The notes: a model not told the origin generated them from the sequence alone. A stretch of 64,000 nt of DNA from Brevundimonas subvibrioides (GCA_002280475.1 NCEB01000007.1:62001-126000), one strand, 5' to 3'; shown: positions 7,585 to 17,466, counted from the first letter of the stretch. Program-made: numbers and translations.

Positions 7585-8287
7585 ATGGCCGCACGACCCA
7601 CCTGGCAGGGGCATCTGAAGCTGTCGCTGGTCACCTGTCCGGTGGCGCTGTTCACCGCGACCACCGCGACCAACGATGTGCGGTTCCACCTGATCAACCC
7701 GGACACCAACAACCGCATCCGCATGGTGCCGACCGATCCGGACACCGGCCCGGTCGAGCGCAGCGATCTGGTGCGCGGCTATGAGGTATCCAAGGACGAA
7801 TATGTCCTGTTCGACGACGCCGACTTCGACAAGGTCAGGCTGGAGAGCACCAAGACCATCTCGATCGACACGTTCGTCGACGAGAGCGAGATCGACCGGC
7901 TGTTCTGGGACGCCCCCTTCTTCGTCGTCCCCGACAAGGGCGCGGGTGTCGAGGCCTTCGCCGTCATCCGCGACGCCATGAAGAAGCAGGGCAAGGTGGC
8001 GCTACATGGTCGAGATCGCCGCCCGCATCATCGCCCAGAAGGAGGCCGACTTCGATCCGGCCGGCTTCACGGACCGCTACGACGACGCGCTGCGCGAGAT
8101 GATCAAGACCAAGACCAATGGCGGCAAAGGCACGGTCGATGTGACCGAGCCCGACGACACCAATGTCATCGACCTGATGGCCGCCCTGAAGAACAGCCTG
8201 AAGGGATCGGCCGCGCCGACGAACAAGGCCGCCCCGAAGAAGGCGACGTCCAGGAAGGCCCCGGCCAGGCGGAAGTCGGCGGCCTGA
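7585..8287 (+). pseudogene. ku: Non-homologous end-joining Ku protein, internally deleted and frameshifted
   Basis: Bases 7585 to about 8003 encode the Ku N-terminal part (MAARPTWQGHLKLSLVTCPV through FAVIRDAMKKQGKVAL), which normally forms the homodimeric DNA-encircling beta-barrel. The reading frame then shifts. MVEIAARIIAQKEADFDPAG and the Lys/Ala-rich C-terminal tail (ending ARRKSAA) continue in frame 2 from about 8006 to 8287. Bacterial Ku has about 50 further residues between these parts (strands following VALAR), and these are missing here. The product would be truncated and out of frame and probably non-functional. No ligD is present in the window. As with trpS, a sequence or assembly fault is a serious alternative. 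It ends convergently, 10 bp from nrdB. Confidence 0.85.
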
Positions 8288-8297
8288 CGCCGCTGCC

Positions 8298-9344
8298 TCA
8301 GCCCGCGACCATGCTCATGTCGCGACGGGCCATCAGCTTGTCGAACTCGCCCCAGACGCCGTCCGCGCCGTGCCAGGCGCCCTGGGTGGCGGCTTTGGAG
8401 TATTCGGTGGCGCGGGCCTCGAAGAAGTTGGCGTGTTCGACGCCGCTCAGCAGCGACTGCAGCCACGGCAGGGGGTTTTCCTTCACGCCGTAGAGCTCGG
8501 GCAGCTTGAGCTGACGCAGGCGCCAGTCGGCGATGAAGCGGATGTACTGCTTGATGTCCTCGGGCGTCATGCCCTGGACCTCCCCGGCCTCGAAGGCCAG
8601 GTCGATGAACTTGTCCTCCAGCTTCACCACGGTGCGGCAGCATTCGACGATGTCGTCCGCCACGGCCGGGGTGACGCAGCCGGTTTCCTTGTTGAAGGCG
8701 TGGTACAGCTTGATGATGCCATCGCAGTGCAGGCTCTCGTCGCGCACCGACCACGACACGATCTGGCCCATGCCCTTCATCTTGTTCTGGCGCGGGAAGT
8801 TCATCAGCATGGCAAAGCTGGCGAACAGCTGCAGCCCCTCGGTGAAGCCGCCGAACATGGCGAGCGTGCGGGCGATATCGGCCTCGGTCTCGACCCCGAA
8901 CTGGCCCATGTAGTCGTGCTTGTCCTTCATGGCCTCGTATTCCATGAAGGCCCCGAACTCGCTCTCGGGCATCCCGATGGTCTCGAGCAGCAGGGCGTAG
9001 GCCGCGATGTGGATGGTCTCCATGTTGGCGAAGGATGACAGCATCATCTTCACCTCGGTCGGTTTGAAGACCCGGCCGTACTTCTCCATGTAGTTGTCGG
9101 CGACCTCGATGTCGGACTGGGTGAAGAAGCGGAAGATCTGGGTCAGGAGGTTGCGCTCCTTGTCGTTCAGGTTCGCCGCCCAGTCCTTGCAGTCTTCGCC
9201 CAGCGGCACTTCCTCGGGCATCCAGTGGACCTGCTGCTGCTTCTTCCACATGTCGAAGGCCCACGGATAGCGGAACGGCTTGTAGGCCGCCGAGGGCGTC
9301 AACAGGCCGGCGGGGGCGGGCGTGATCGAGACGTGAGCGTTCAT
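8298..9344 (-). CDS. nrdB: Ribonucleoside-diphosphate reductase, class I beta subunit
   Basis: A 348-residue R2 subunit, which houses the di-iron/tyrosyl-radical cofactor for making deoxyribonucleotides with NrdA. Metal ligands are visible in QSDIEVADNY (probably Asp78), NMETIHIAAY (Glu109, His112) and RDESLHCDG. Tyr116, seven residues after Glu109, occupies the position of the radical Tyr122 of E. coli, so this looks like a canonical radical-bearing R2. The protein is full length, with the C-terminus ending DMSMVAG. It is the only RNR gene in the window. The 200-bp spacer upstream is shared divergently with a secreted-protein gene. Confidence 0.95.
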   Translation of the reverse strand: MNAHVSITPAPAGLLTPSAAYKPFRYPWAFDMWKKQQQVHWMPEEVPLGEDCKDWAANLNDKERNLLTQIFRFFTQSDIEVADNYMEKYGRVFKPTEVKMMLSSFANMETIHIAAYALLLETIGMPESEFGAFMEYEAMKDKHDYMGQFGVETEADIARTLAMFGGFTEGLQLFASFAMLMNFPRQNKMKGMGQIVSWSVRDESLHCDGIIKLYHAFNKETGCVTPAVADDIVECCRTVVKLEDKFIDLAFEAGEVQGMTPEDIKQYIRFIADWRLRQLKLPELYGVKENPLPWLQSLLSGVEHANFFEARATEYSKAATQGAWHGADGVWGEFDKLMARRDMSMVAG

Positions 9345-9546
9345 GGCGATGACCGAGGCGAACAGGGGTTGGAAGTGTCTGGACCATCCAAGCCCAGAAT
9401 TGTCGCCGACGCTACCGCTAGATGATTAACGATCCCCAGCATCAACATCTTGTGTGGACATGGGGACAATCCGTCGCGGAGTTGGGGCGTGAGAACGAAA
9501 GCCGCCGAACCGTGTTAACCTTTCCATCGACGCCATGGAGGACGGG

Positions 9547-10056
9547 ATGCGCGCAGTCTGGATGACGGGAGCCCTGATCGCGGGAATGCTGGCGTCCGCG
9601 GCGACGGCCCAGACGTGGGGCCAGCCTTACCACCGCGCGCCGGTGGTGACGTGGGGCCAGTCGCACGGCAGCTGGGGCGGCGGCCTGACCGAATGGGACG
9701 GCCGGGCCTATGCGGCGACGGGATATGCGGCGACCGGGCGCGTCAACGGGCCGGCACCGGCGCATGGCGGCGATGGCTACGGTGGCGACTACGGCTATGG
9801 ACAGGGTTATGGTGATCCGCGCGCCTATCGGCCGCCGAGCCGATACGGACAGGGATACGGCTATGGCCATGATCGCGGCGGGCGATATGGCTACAGCACG
9901 GGCAACCGCTGGACGCGGTGGTCGAGCCCGCCGGGGCGCGGCTATCACGACGCCTATGGCTACAACGACGATCGGGCGCCCCGGGGACCCGACCATCGAG
10001 GCGACTATCGGCGGGACTGCGACTGTGGGAGCGGGCCCTACCTCTACGACCGCTGA
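9547..10056 (+). CDS. Secreted Gly/Tyr-rich protein
   Basis: A 169-residue protein. The start at 9547 is preferred over 9535 because GGAGG lies 6 nt upstream of it. Residues 1-21 (MRAVWMTGALIAGMLASAATA) form a clear signal peptide with AxA cleavage before QTWGQ. The mature part is low complexity, rich in Gly, Tyr, Asp and Arg (YGGDYGYGQGYGD and YGQGYGYGHDRGGRYGY), with a C-terminal CDCGSGPYLYDR. There is no recognisable domain. It may be an envelope or surface-coat protein. The next gene encodes a similar, longer Gly-rich protein, which suggests a related pair. Confidence 0.7.
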   Translation: MRAVWMTGALIAGMLASAATAQTWGQPYHRAPVVTWGQSHGSWGGGLTEWDGRAYAATGYAATGRVNGPAPAHGGDGYGGDYGYGQGYGDPRAYRPPSRYGQGYGYGHDRGGRYGYSTGNRWTRWSSPPGRGYHDAYGYNDDRAPRGPDHRGDYRRDCDCGSGPYLYDR

Positions 10057-10188
10057 GGCCAGGCTTCACGCCATGAACGCGAAGTTTAACCACGTCTCGC
10101 GGGGATCTCTCGCGCCGGGGGAGCATCCGGAACCCAAGCGCGGATTCGGGACCTAGGGTGGCCTGTCGCCGCCTGTGGAGTGCCCCCC

Positions 10189-11058
10189 GTGTTCGACCGC
10201 TTTCCCTCTGTCGTGATCTCGTTCCTGGCCGCCCTGATGGTGCTGGCCGCCGCCCCTGTCTTCGCTGGAGAACGCCCGGGCGGCGGTGGACATCCCGGAG
10301 GCGGGCACGGAGGGGGTCATCCGGGCGGCGGGTGCCGGGGTGGCTGCGGTGGCGGGGGAGGCCACTATGGCGGCAACATCAATGTCAATGTGAATGCCAA
10401 CGCCAATGCGAACGCCAGCGCCTATGCCGGTGCGGGCGCCGGGGCCTCCATCAACGCACGCGCCTATGACGTCGGTGGCGTCTCGCGCACCTATGGCGGC
10501 GGCCATGGCGGCATGGTCGCGGTCGGGTCGGGCGGCGTCGATCCGGGCGGCTACGGCTATGGCGGAGGCTACGGCTACGTCTATGTCAGCGGACCCGGAT
10601 ACGGGCCCAGCCGGCCGTTCGGATATCGCGTCGCGGGCTTCGGACGTCGCTATGTCACTACCGACCGGTGCGGCGGCTGCGACCTGCCGCCAGCCCCGCC
10701 GCCGCCTTGCCGCGACCGGTGCGGCGGCTATGAGGGCCATCGTTACGGCGGCGGGTCTGGTTATGGCGGCGGTCATGGCTACGGCGCTTCGGGTTCGTCC
10801 TACAGCATGCGCGAAAGCTACAGCGAGAGCAGCGCCTATATCGGCGGCTACGCCGAGGCGCGGGGCGGATACTCGGGCGGCCACGATGCTGGATACGGCT
10901 ATTCGGCCCTGCCCGAGCCGCAGACCTATCCGCCCGCGCCGGTCCAGGTCGCGCCGCCCACCGGCTACTACGGCGACCTGCCGCCCGGAGACACCGGCGA
11001 GGGCATGCCCTATCGGCAGGAGATGCCGTACCGGCAGGAGTACGGCGAGCGGGGCTGA
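10189..11058 (+). CDS. Secreted Gly-rich protein with Asn/Ala repeat strand
   Basis: A 289-residue protein. I choose the GTG at 10189 because TGGAG lies 8 nt before it. The in-frame GTG at 10180 has no room for a ribosome site. Residues 1-27 are a signal peptide (ending APVFA-GERPG). Next come Gly/His repeats with CRGGCGGG, an alternating strand INVNVNANANANASAYAGAG near 62-81, then Tyr/Gly repeats, a Cys-containing segment (TDRCGGCDLPP, CRDRCGG) and a Pro/Tyr-rich tail with a doubled MPYRQE. The alternating N-V/N-A run resembles amyloid-like or beta-helical surface proteins, but no family is recognised. The four paired cysteines suggest disulfides outside the cytoplasm. Confidence 0.68.
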   Translation: MFDRFPSVVISFLAALMVLAAAPVFAGERPGGGGHPGGGHGGGHPGGGCRGGCGGGGGHYGGNINVNVNANANANASAYAGAGAGASINARAYDVGGVSRTYGGGHGGMVAVGSGGVDPGGYGYGGGYGYVYVSGPGYGPSRPFGYRVAGFGRRYVTTDRCGGCDLPPAPPPPCRDRCGGYEGHRYGGGSGYGGGHGYGASGSSYSMRESYSESSAYIGGYAEARGGYSGGHDAGYGYSALPEPQTYPPAPVQVAPPTGYYGDLPPGDTGEGMPYRQEMPYRQEYGERG

Positions 11059-11074
11059 AGCCGGGGGCCGGCCG

Positions 11075-11467
11075 TCAGGTCGGAACGCGGGCGATGACCT
11101 TGATCTCGAACTGGAAGCCGGCGAGCCATGTGACGCCCACGGCGGTGATGTTCGGATAGGGCGCTTCGCCCCAGTTCGCGACGTGGACCGGCCAGATGGT
11201 CTCGAAGATCGCGTCGGGATCGACCATGAACAGGGTCACGTCCACGACGTCGGCGAAGCTCGCGCCCGCGGCCGCCAGAACGCCGTTGAGGTTGTCATAG
11301 GCGAGCTGGACCTGGGCGGCGAGATCGGGTTCGGGAGAGCCGTCGGGGCGCGCGCCCACCTGGCCGGACACGAACAGCAGGTCGCCGCTGCGGATGGCGG
11401 GCGAATAGCGGTGGTGCTCATAAAGGGCATGCGGCGCGGCGGGGGAGACGACGGTTCTCTGAGCCAT
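11075..11467 (-). CDS. RidA family protein (YjgF/YER057c/UK114)
   Basis: A 130-residue RidA-superfamily protein. Canonical members are trimeric cytoplasmic enamine/imine deaminases that remove reactive 2-aminoacrylate. LLFVSGQVGARPDG, QVQLAYDNLNGVLAAAGA and VVDVTLFMVDPD are typical family segments. The canonical RidA catalytic arginine falls in a C-terminal R-x-A-V-x-V segment. Here the equivalent region reads NITAVGVTWLAGFQFEIK without that Arg, so this is more likely a divergent Rid subfamily member of uncertain activity. It lies between the secreted-protein gene (convergent) and pheS (divergent). Confidence 0.82.
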   Translation of the reverse strand: MAQRTVVSPAAPHALYEHHRYSPAIRSGDLLFVSGQVGARPDGSPEPDLAAQVQLAYDNLNGVLAAAGASFADVVDVTLFMVDPDAIFETIWPVHVANWGEAPYPNITAVGVTWLAGFQFEIKVIARVPT

Positions 11468-11587
11468 GACGGGCGGCCTTCTTTGGATGGGAGAGGCGCC
11501 ACAGATGGGGAAGCGACCCGCCGGGACCAGATCACCCCGTCGTCGGGGCTTTCTGAGCGGGCGATCACCCGCTAGACGATCCGCGAC

Positions 11588-12676
11588 ATGACCGACCTCG
11601 CCACACTCGAACTCGATCTGATCAACGCCATCGGCGCGGCCACGACCGTGGCCGAGGTGGAGGCGGTGCGCGTCGCGGCCCTGGGCAAGACGGGCGCGAT
11701 CTCGGGCCTGTTGAAGGGCATGGGAGCGATGAGCCCCGAGGAGCGGCGCGAGCAGGGACCGGTCATCAACGGCCTGCGCGACCGGGTCACCGCGGCGATC
11801 GGGGGCAAGAAGGCCGAGCTGGAGGCCGCCGAACTGGACGCGCGTCTGGCCGCCGAGCACGTCGACCTCACCTTGCCGGCCCGGCCGCGCAGGAAGGGCG
11901 GGGTTCATCCCACCATGCAGGTGATGGACGAGATGATCGCCGTCTTCGCCGGGATGGGCTTTGCCGTCGCGGAAGGCCCGGACATCGAGGACGACTTCCA
12001 CAACTTCACCGCCCTGAACTTTCCGCCCAAACACCCGGCGCGAGAGATGCACGACACCTTCTTCCTGAAGCCCGATCCCGAGACGGGCGAGAGGAAGGTG
12101 CTGCGGACCCACACGTCGCCGGTGCAGGTGCGCACCATGATGAGCCAGCAGCCGCCGATCCGGATCATCGCGCCGGGCCGGACCTTCCGAAAGGATTCCG
12201 ACGCCACCCACACCCCCATGTTCCACCAGATCGAAGGCCTGGTGATCGGCCGGGACATCCACATGGGTCATCTGAAGACGACCCTTAAGGAGTTCGTGGC
12301 GCGGTTCTTCGAGCTGGACGATGTGGATGCCCGGTTCCGCCCGCATCATTTCCCCTTCACCGAGCCCTCGGCCGAGATGGACATCCGCTGCGACCGGCCA
12401 AAGCCCGAGAATGGCGGCAAGCTGGTGCTGAACCAGGGCGACGACTGGCTGGAGATCCTGGGCTGCGGGATGGTGCATCCCAATGTGCTGCGGTCCTGCG
12501 GCATCGACCCGGACCAGTGGCAGGGCTTCGCCTTCGGCATGGGCGTCGACCGGCTGGCCATGCTGAAATACGGCGTGCCGGACCTGCGCCCCATGTTCGA
12601 GGCCGATGTGCGCTGGCTGGCGCACTACGGCTTCTCGGCGTTCTCCGCCCCCAACCCCGCCAGCGGACTGAGCTGA
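11588..12676 (+). CDS. pheS: Phenylalanyl-tRNA synthetase alpha subunit
   Basis: A 362-residue class II synthetase catalytic subunit. It has an N-terminal coiled-coil tRNA-binding region (residues 1-95) and a catalytic core from about 100. Motif 2 appears as [20 protein letters not shown]. Motif 3 appears as [20 protein letters not shown] near the C-terminus. It charges tRNA-Phe together with PheT, encoded at 13074. The length is standard. An unrelated small gene lies between the two, which is less usual than direct pheST adjacency. Expression regulation (for example by a leader peptide) is not evident in the 120-bp upstream spacer. Confidence 0.96.
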   Translation: MTDLATLELDLINAIGAATTVAEVEAVRVAALGKTGAISGLLKGMGAMSPEERREQGPVINGLRDRVTAAIGGKKAELEAAELDARLAAEHVDLTLPARPRRKGGVHPTMQVMDEMIAVFAGMGFAVAEGPDIEDDFHNFTALNFPPKHPAREMHDTFFLKPDPETGERKVLRTHTSPVQVRTMMSQQPPIRIIAPGRTFRKDSDATHTPMFHQIEGLVIGRDIHMGHLKTTLKEFVARFFELDDVDARFRPHHFPFTEPSAEMDIRCDRPKPENGGKLVLNQGDDWLEILGCGMVHPNVLRSCGIDPDQWQGFAFGMGVDRLAMLKYGVPDLRPMFEADVRWLAHYGFSAFSAPNPASGLS

Positions 12677-12679
12677 CCC

Positions 12680-13069
12680 ATGTATGATCTCGCCAACACG
12701 GGGCCGACGCCCGAAAACCTGGCCACGCGTGTGGTGTTCGAGAAGGTGCGCGTGCCCCTGTCGCGCCTGGCCGAGGCCGCGAACGCCAGCGGCCTGGGGG
12801 TCTCGGACCGGAGGTTCATCGATTGCGTGATCGTAGGGCCCTGCGTCGTCGCCCCGATGCAGGACACGCGTTTCGAGAACTGCAACATGGGCGACACCTC
12901 GGGCGACGTGCGCAACCTGTTCCTGCGGGCGGCCGGGCCGATGATGGCGGGCTGCATCGCCCTGCCGGGATGCTCGTTCGAAGGCTGTCTGTTCATGGGC
13001 GTCGGGTTCGCCGGGAACGACGCCTTTGTGGATGGCTTCACCGCCCTGCTGACCCGCCGGGAGTCCTGA
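12680..13069 (+). CDS. Hypothetical protein between pheS and pheT
   Basis: A 129-residue protein starting 3 bp after the pheS stop and ending 4 bp before the pheT start, so it is part of the operon. Cys/Phe-containing spaced segments ([27 protein letters not shown]) resemble a short pentapeptide-like beta-solenoid, but the repeats are irregular and no family assignment is safe. There is no signal peptide or membrane segment. Its placement suggests a conserved passenger of the pheST operon in this lineage. Function unknown. Confidence 0.65.
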   Translation: MYDLANTGPTPENLATRVVFEKVRVPLSRLAEAANASGLGVSDRRFIDCVIVGPCVVAPMQDTRFENCNMGDTSGDVRNLFLRAAGPMMAGCIALPGCSFEGCLFMGVGFAGNDAFVDGFTALLTRRES

Positions 13070-13073
13070 GACC

Positions 13074-15518
13074 GTGAAGTTCACCCTGTCCTGGTTGAAG
13101 GACCATCTGGAAACCACCGCGACGGCCGCCGAAGTCGCCGACGCGATGACCATGGCCGGGCTGGAGGTCGAGCATGTCGCCGATCCGACGGTGGCCCTGG
13201 CCCCCTTCACCGTGGCCAGGATCGTCTCGGCCGAGCGCCATCCGAACGCCGACCGGCTGCAGGTCTGTCAGGTCGAGACGGTGGACGGGATGAAGGAGAT
13301 CGTCTGCGGCGCGCCCAACGCGCGGGCCGGACTGACGACAATCTATGCGCCGATCGGGGCCTGGGTGCCCGGCCTGGGCGTGACCCTGGTCGAGAAGCCG
13401 GTGCGGGGCGTGGTCTCGAACGGCATGCTGTGTTCGGCGTCGGAGCTGCAGCTGTCTGACGAGAGCGACGGCATCCAGGAACTGCCGCCGGAAATCCCGG
13501 TCGGCACGCCTGTGGCGCAGCTGTTCGGGGCCGAGCCGGTGATCGATTTCGAAGTGACGCCGAACCGGCCCGACTGGCTGGGCGTGGCCGGCATCGCGCG
13601 CGATCTGGCGGCGGCGGGCGTCGGCACGCTCAAGCATTTCGACATCGCGGTGGTGCGCGGGGCCTTCCCCTCGCCGATCACCGTGCGGATCGAGGCACCG
13701 GAGATGTGCCCGGTGTTCGCCGGGCGGGTGATCCGGGGCGTGAAGAACGGGCCGTCCCCGGCCTGGCTGCAGACGCGGCTGCAGGCCATCGGTCTGCGCT
13801 CGATCAACCGGCTGGTCGATGTGACGAATCTGATCGCCTATGACCGGGCGCGGCCACTGCACGTCTATGACGTCGCCAAGCTGGTCGGCACCGAGATCGT
13901 GGTGCGCGGCGGCCAGGTCTCGGCCGGGGCGGACCGTATCGCGGCCGGCACGGCCGAGCAGATCATCGCCCTGGACGGCAGGACCTATGCGGCCGAACCG
14001 GCCATGTGCGTCATCGCCGACGCGGGCGGGGAACGTCCCATCGGCCTGGGCGGCGTCATGGGCGGAGTCTCGACCGGGTGCGACGAGGACACGGTCGATG
14101 TCTTCCTGGAAAGCGCCTGGTTCGATCCGATCGTGACTGCCCAGACGGGCCGGACGCTGACGATCACCTCCGACGCCCAGTACCGGTTCGCGCGCGGGGT
14201 GGACCCCGCCTCGGTCGTGCCGGGACTGGAGCTGGCGACGCGGCTGATCCTGGACCTGTGCGGCGGCGAGCCGTCCGAAGTGGTTCTGGCGGGACAGGCC
14301 CCGGCCGACCCCACCCCCTTCGCCTTCGACCCCGCCTATGTGAAGCGGCTGTCTGGCCTTCAACTGGAGGACGACCGGATCGGGACGATCCTGGGTCAGC
14401 TGGGCTTCCATATCGCGGCGGCACCGGCGGGCGCGGCCGCGCCCTGGACCGTGACCCCGCCGTCGTGGCGGCGCGACGTGGAGGGCAAGGCCGACCTGGT
14501 CGAGGAGGTCGCGCGCATCCACGGCTACGATCACCTGCCCGACACCCCCCTGCCCGATCAGGGCGCCCCCAGCCGAGGCGTGCTGAACCCGCGTCAGGCC
14601 CGCGTGCGGATCGCGCGTCGGGCGCTGGCGGCCATGGGCTATGCCGAGGCCGTGACCTGGTCGTTCACGCGCCGGGACATCGCCACGATGTTCGGCGGCG
14701 GCGACGAGCGGCTGGTGGTCGACAACCCGATCGCGTCGGATCTGGACTGCATGCGGCCCTCGGCCCTGCCCAATCTCATCCAGGCGGCGGCGAGGAACGC
14801 GGCGCGCGGGCACGGCGACGTGGCCCTGTTCGAGATCGGGCCGATCTATCTGGGCGACGGGCCGAACGATCAGAGGACGGTGATCGCGGGCCTGATCAGC
14901 GCGCGTTCCACCCGCCACTGGGCGGGCACGGGCGACGACGCCCTGTTCACCCTGAAGGCGGATCTGATGACCCTGCTGGAACAGATCGGCGCGCCGGTCG
15001 CCGCGATGCAGCTGGCTCAGGGCCAGAACCTTGACTGGTGGCATCCGGGCCGGGCGGCGCGGCTGCAGCTGGGACCCAAGACCGTGGTGGCCGAGTTCGG
15101 CGCCGTGCATCCGCGCGTGCTGAAGGCGCTGGACGCCGATGGGCACATGCTGGCCTTCGAGATCGTGCTGGACGCCGTGCCCGAGCCCAAGGCCAAGACC
15201 GGGGCGACCAAGGCGCGCGGCAGCGCCGACCTGCCCAATCTGATGCCGCTGACGCGGGACTTCGCCTTCGTGGTCGAGGACGGCCGGGCGGCGGGCGACC
15301 TGGTCCGGGCCGTGGCCGGGGTCGACAAGGCGCTGATCGCGGAGGTCCGGGTGTTCGACGTCTATCGCGGCGCGGGCGTTCCGGAAGGATCGAAGTCGAT
15401 CGCCCTGGAAGTCGTGGTGCAGCCGCGCGAAGCCACCTTGACGGACGCCGATATCGAGGCACTGTCGGCCAAGGTCGTCGCCGCCGCGGACAAGCTGGGG
15501 GCGCGTCTGAGGGGGTAA
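13074..15518 (+). CDS. pheT: Phenylalanyl-tRNA synthetase beta subunit
   Basis: An 814-residue protein starting with GTG at 13074, matching the conserved [13 protein letters not shown]-terminus. Domains in order: an N-terminal B1 region; an EMAP-like tRNA-binding domain ([16 protein letters not shown], about 58-72); B3/B4 editing domains in the middle ([20 protein letters not shown] near 160-180); B5; the catalytic-like domain; and a C-terminal ferredoxin-fold anticodon-binding domain ([11 protein letters not shown] to the end). It forms the alpha2-beta2 enzyme with PheS. Full length for the family. Confidence 0.96.
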   Translation: MKFTLSWLKDHLETTATAAEVADAMTMAGLEVEHVADPTVALAPFTVARIVSAERHPNADRLQVCQVETVDGMKEIVCGAPNARAGLTTIYAPIGAWVPGLGVTLVEKPVRGVVSNGMLCSASELQLSDESDGIQELPPEIPVGTPVAQLFGAEPVIDFEVTPNRPDWLGVAGIARDLAAAGVGTLKHFDIAVVRGAFPSPITVRIEAPEMCPVFAGRVIRGVKNGPSPAWLQTRLQAIGLRSINRLVDVTNLIAYDRARPLHVYDVAKLVGTEIVVRGGQVSAGADRIAAGTAEQIIALDGRTYAAEPAMCVIADAGGERPIGLGGVMGGVSTGCDEDTVDVFLESAWFDPIVTAQTGRTLTITSDAQYRFARGVDPASVVPGLELATRLILDLCGGEPSEVVLAGQAPADPTPFAFDPAYVKRLSGLQLEDDRIGTILGQLGFHIAAAPAGAAAPWTVTPPSWRRDVEGKADLVEEVARIHGYDHLPDTPLPDQGAPSRGVLNPRQARVRIARRALAAMGYAEAVTWSFTRRDIATMFGGGDERLVVDNPIASDLDCMRPSALPNLIQAAARNAARGHGDVALFEIGPIYLGDGPNDQRTVIAGLISARSTRHWAGTGDDALFTLKADLMTLLEQIGAPVAAMQLAQGQNLDWWHPGRAARLQLGPKTVVAEFGAVHPRVLKALDADGHMLAFEIVLDAVPEPKAKTGATKARGSADLPNLMPLTRDFAFVVEDGRAAGDLVRAVAGVDKALIAEVRVFDVYRGAGVPEGSKSIALEVVVQPREATLTDADIEALSAKVVAAADKLGARLRG

Positions 15519-15522
15519 TCCG

Positions 15523-16065
15523 ATGGGCACCAAGCCGGGGATCGAGACCGCGTTCGAGCGGCTGCTGTTCCGCTCGCGCTGGCTGATGGCCCCCTTCTAT
15601 CTGGGACTGGCGTTGGCGCTGTTCATGCTGCTGGCGGTGTTCGTGACCGACCTGGTCTACTACCTGCCCCAGGCCTTCGTGATCGGCCAGCGGATGGACT
15701 CCAACGCCGCGATCCTGGCGGTGCTGACGTTGGTCGACCTGTCGCTGGCGGGCAATCTGCTGCTGATCGTCATGTTCTCGGGCTATGAGAACTTCGTGTC
15801 CAAGCTGGATCTGGACGGCGAGACCGACCGGCCGCCGTGGATGGGCACGGTCGACTTCTCGGGCCTGAAGATGAAGCTGATCGCCTCCATCGTGGCGATC
15901 TCGGGCATCCAGCTGCTCAAGACCTTCATGAACATTGGCAAGCCCGGCTATCCGCTGGACGAGCCGGCCATGATGTGGGGCGTGATCATCCATCTGACGT
16001 TCGTCGTCTCGGGCGTGCTGCTGGCGCTCATGGATTGGCTGACCGCCAAGACGGACAAGCATTGA
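15523..16065 (+). CDS. UPF0114 (YqhA-like) integral membrane protein
   Basis: A 180-residue membrane protein starting 4 bp after pheT. There are four predicted helices: about 20-42 (LMAPFYLGLALALFMLLAVF), 63-85, 122-140 and 155-173. The segments FERLLFRSRWLMAPFYLGL and GYENFVSK match the UPF0114/YqhA family of inner-membrane proteins. These occur in many proteobacteria and have no established function. It may be co-transcribed with pheST because of the tight spacing. Confidence 0.85.
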   Translation: MGTKPGIETAFERLLFRSRWLMAPFYLGLALALFMLLAVFVTDLVYYLPQAFVIGQRMDSNAAILAVLTLVDLSLAGNLLLIVMFSGYENFVSKLDLDGETDRPPWMGTVDFSGLKMKLIASIVAISGIQLLKTFMNIGKPGYPLDEPAMMWGVIIHLTFVVSGVLLALMDWLTAKTDKH

Positions 16066-16074
16066 AAGGGGGCG

Positions 16075-16190
16075 CTACCGCTCGCGCCGCGGGCGCTCGC
16101 TGCTCGAGCGCGGAAATCGGCGTGCGCTGCGAGCCCTCTCTGTCTGCTTCGCTGCGCTACGCATCCACCTCCCCCGACGGGGGAGGATTA
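16075..16190. repeat. GC-rich intergenic repeat ending in a CCTCCCCC/GGGGGAGG hairpin
   Basis: The 200-bp spacer before the EipA gene holds a GC-rich stretch with the perfect 8-bp hairpin CCTCCCCC (16168-16175) and GGGGGAGG (16179-16186). Its style, a short very strong palindrome next to a serine/leucine-box-like sequence, is that of dispersed intergenic repeats. It may also terminate the pheST operon, but no T-run follows. Confidence 0.45.
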
Positions 16191-16267
16191 GCGACCCGTT
16201 AACCTTGCCGCCGCAAGGCTGACTCAAAGGTCGCAGACCCTGTCGAGACGCGACCAGGAGACCTTTC

Positions 16268-16882
16268 ATGCACCGCCGCCAGCTGATCCAGACCGGCTTC
16301 GCCGCCACCGCCGCCGCCTCGCTGGGGGCCTGCGCGACCCAGCCGCGCCAGCCGGCCGAGCCGGCCTATCCGATCTCATCGGACGCCAACGCCCAGGCCT
16401 ATACCGCCGACGAACTGGTCGCGGCCGGATCGCGCGAACTGGGCATCGCCGCCGAGGCCATGGGGGCCGCGATCGAGCGGATCTTCGCCGACCAGGGCGA
16501 CCGCCCCACCGCCTACATCGCCGGCGAGGAAGCGGCCGGCGCCGCCGTCGTCGGCCTGCGCTATGGCCGGGGCGCCTTGCACATGAAGGACCTGTCGGCG
16601 TCCCAAGAGGTGTTCTGGCAGGGAATTTCGGTCGGCTGGGACGTGGGCGGGAACGCCAGCCGGGTCTTCACCCTGTGCTATGGCCTGTACGCGCCCGACG
16701 CCATCTATCGCCGCTATCCGGGGGTCGAGGGGTCGGCCTATCTGGTCGGCGGGGTGGGCGTGAACTACCAGCGCGCGGACGGCATCGTCCTGGCCCCGGT
16801 GCGGACGGGCGTGGGCCTGCGGCTGGGCGCCAATGTCGGCACCATGGCCTATAGCCGCCAGCGCAACCTGCTGCCGTTCTGA
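16268..16882 (+). CDS. eipA: EipA family envelope protein (DUF1134), lipoprotein-like
   Basis: A 204-residue protein whose mature part (IERIFADQGDRPTAYIAGEE, RYGRGALHMKD, SVGWDVGGNASRVFTLCYGL, GVEGSAYLVGGVGVNYQRAD) matches the DUF1134/EipA family. This periplasmic small beta-barrel is linked in Brucella and Caulobacter to cell-envelope integrity. The N-terminus MHRRQLIQTGFAATAAASLG followed by ACATQ combines a twin-arginine-like start with a lipobox (LGAC), so a lipidated form is likely here. The start follows AGGAG. Function is inferred from the family. Confidence 0.85.
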   Translation: MHRRQLIQTGFAATAAASLGACATQPRQPAEPAYPISSDANAQAYTADELVAAGSRELGIAAEAMGAAIERIFADQGDRPTAYIAGEEAAGAAVVGLRYGRGALHMKDLSASQEVFWQGISVGWDVGGNASRVFTLCYGLYAPDAIYRRYPGVEGSAYLVGGVGVNYQRADGIVLAPVRTGVGLRLGANVGTMAYSRQRNLLPF

Positions 16883-16990
16883 AAACGCCGGTTGGGACGT
16901 CGGAGAACCTTCCGGGCCGTTGACACCGGCCGTCCGGCCCGCCTATGTCGCGCCCTCTCCGTCACGCCGCGACCCCGGTCCGGTTGGCCA

Positions 16991-17066
<76 letters not shown>

Positions 17067-17117
17067 TCCTGCTTCGCGCCTGAAAGCGCTTCGCAGGACT
17101 TGGTCCGCTTCTTCACA

Positions 17118-17381
17118 TCAGTCCAGGCCGTCGTCGTTGACGACGAAGGCGCGGCCCTCGGTCATGGCCTGGCGGGCGAGTTCGTCCTGGACCAGATGCC
17201 AGCGACGCAGGCGCTCGAAGCCGATGGCGTGCTCGGGCGAGGAGTCCAGCCATTCGGTGAACTCGCGCTTCTTCCTGCGATAGTTCGGCTCGGTCGGGTC
17301 CGGGACCGGCGGCACCTGCGGCAGCCGGCTCGCCACGTCGGGCGGGATGGGGAAGTCTCCCGAGGACGTCGACAGGATCAT
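17118..17381 (-). CDS. Small hypothetical protein
   Basis: An 87-residue protein with a Pro-rich N-terminal third ([20 protein letters not shown]) and a charged helical remainder ([40 protein letters not shown]). It has no signal peptide or membrane helix. Coding statistics look plausible, but no clear ribosome site precedes the ATG and no family is recognised. It lies alone between tRNA-Ala and the NeuD-type gene. Confidence 0.5.
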   Translation of the reverse strand: MILSTSSGDFPIPPDVASRLPQVPPVPDPTEPNYRRKKREFTEWLDSSPEHAIGFERLRRWHLVQDELARQAMTEGRAFVVNDDGLD

Positions 17382-17466
17382 GGGATCGCACGCTAGGAGA
17401 AGAATCGCCCGCCCGAAACCCCGATATGGCGAACATCATGCGGTTTCGACGACCGGAGGGCCGGGC

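Noticed and set aside
9440-9462. Possible NrdR box upstream of nrdB (ACACAAGATGTTGATG on the minus strand)
   Set aside because: Matches only about two thirds of the 16-bp NrdR consensus, and no second box at the expected phase is seen.
13038-15533. 831-residue open frame opposite pheT
   Set aside because: Antisense to a certain pheT and rich in Arg/Gly/His. No domain is recognisable.
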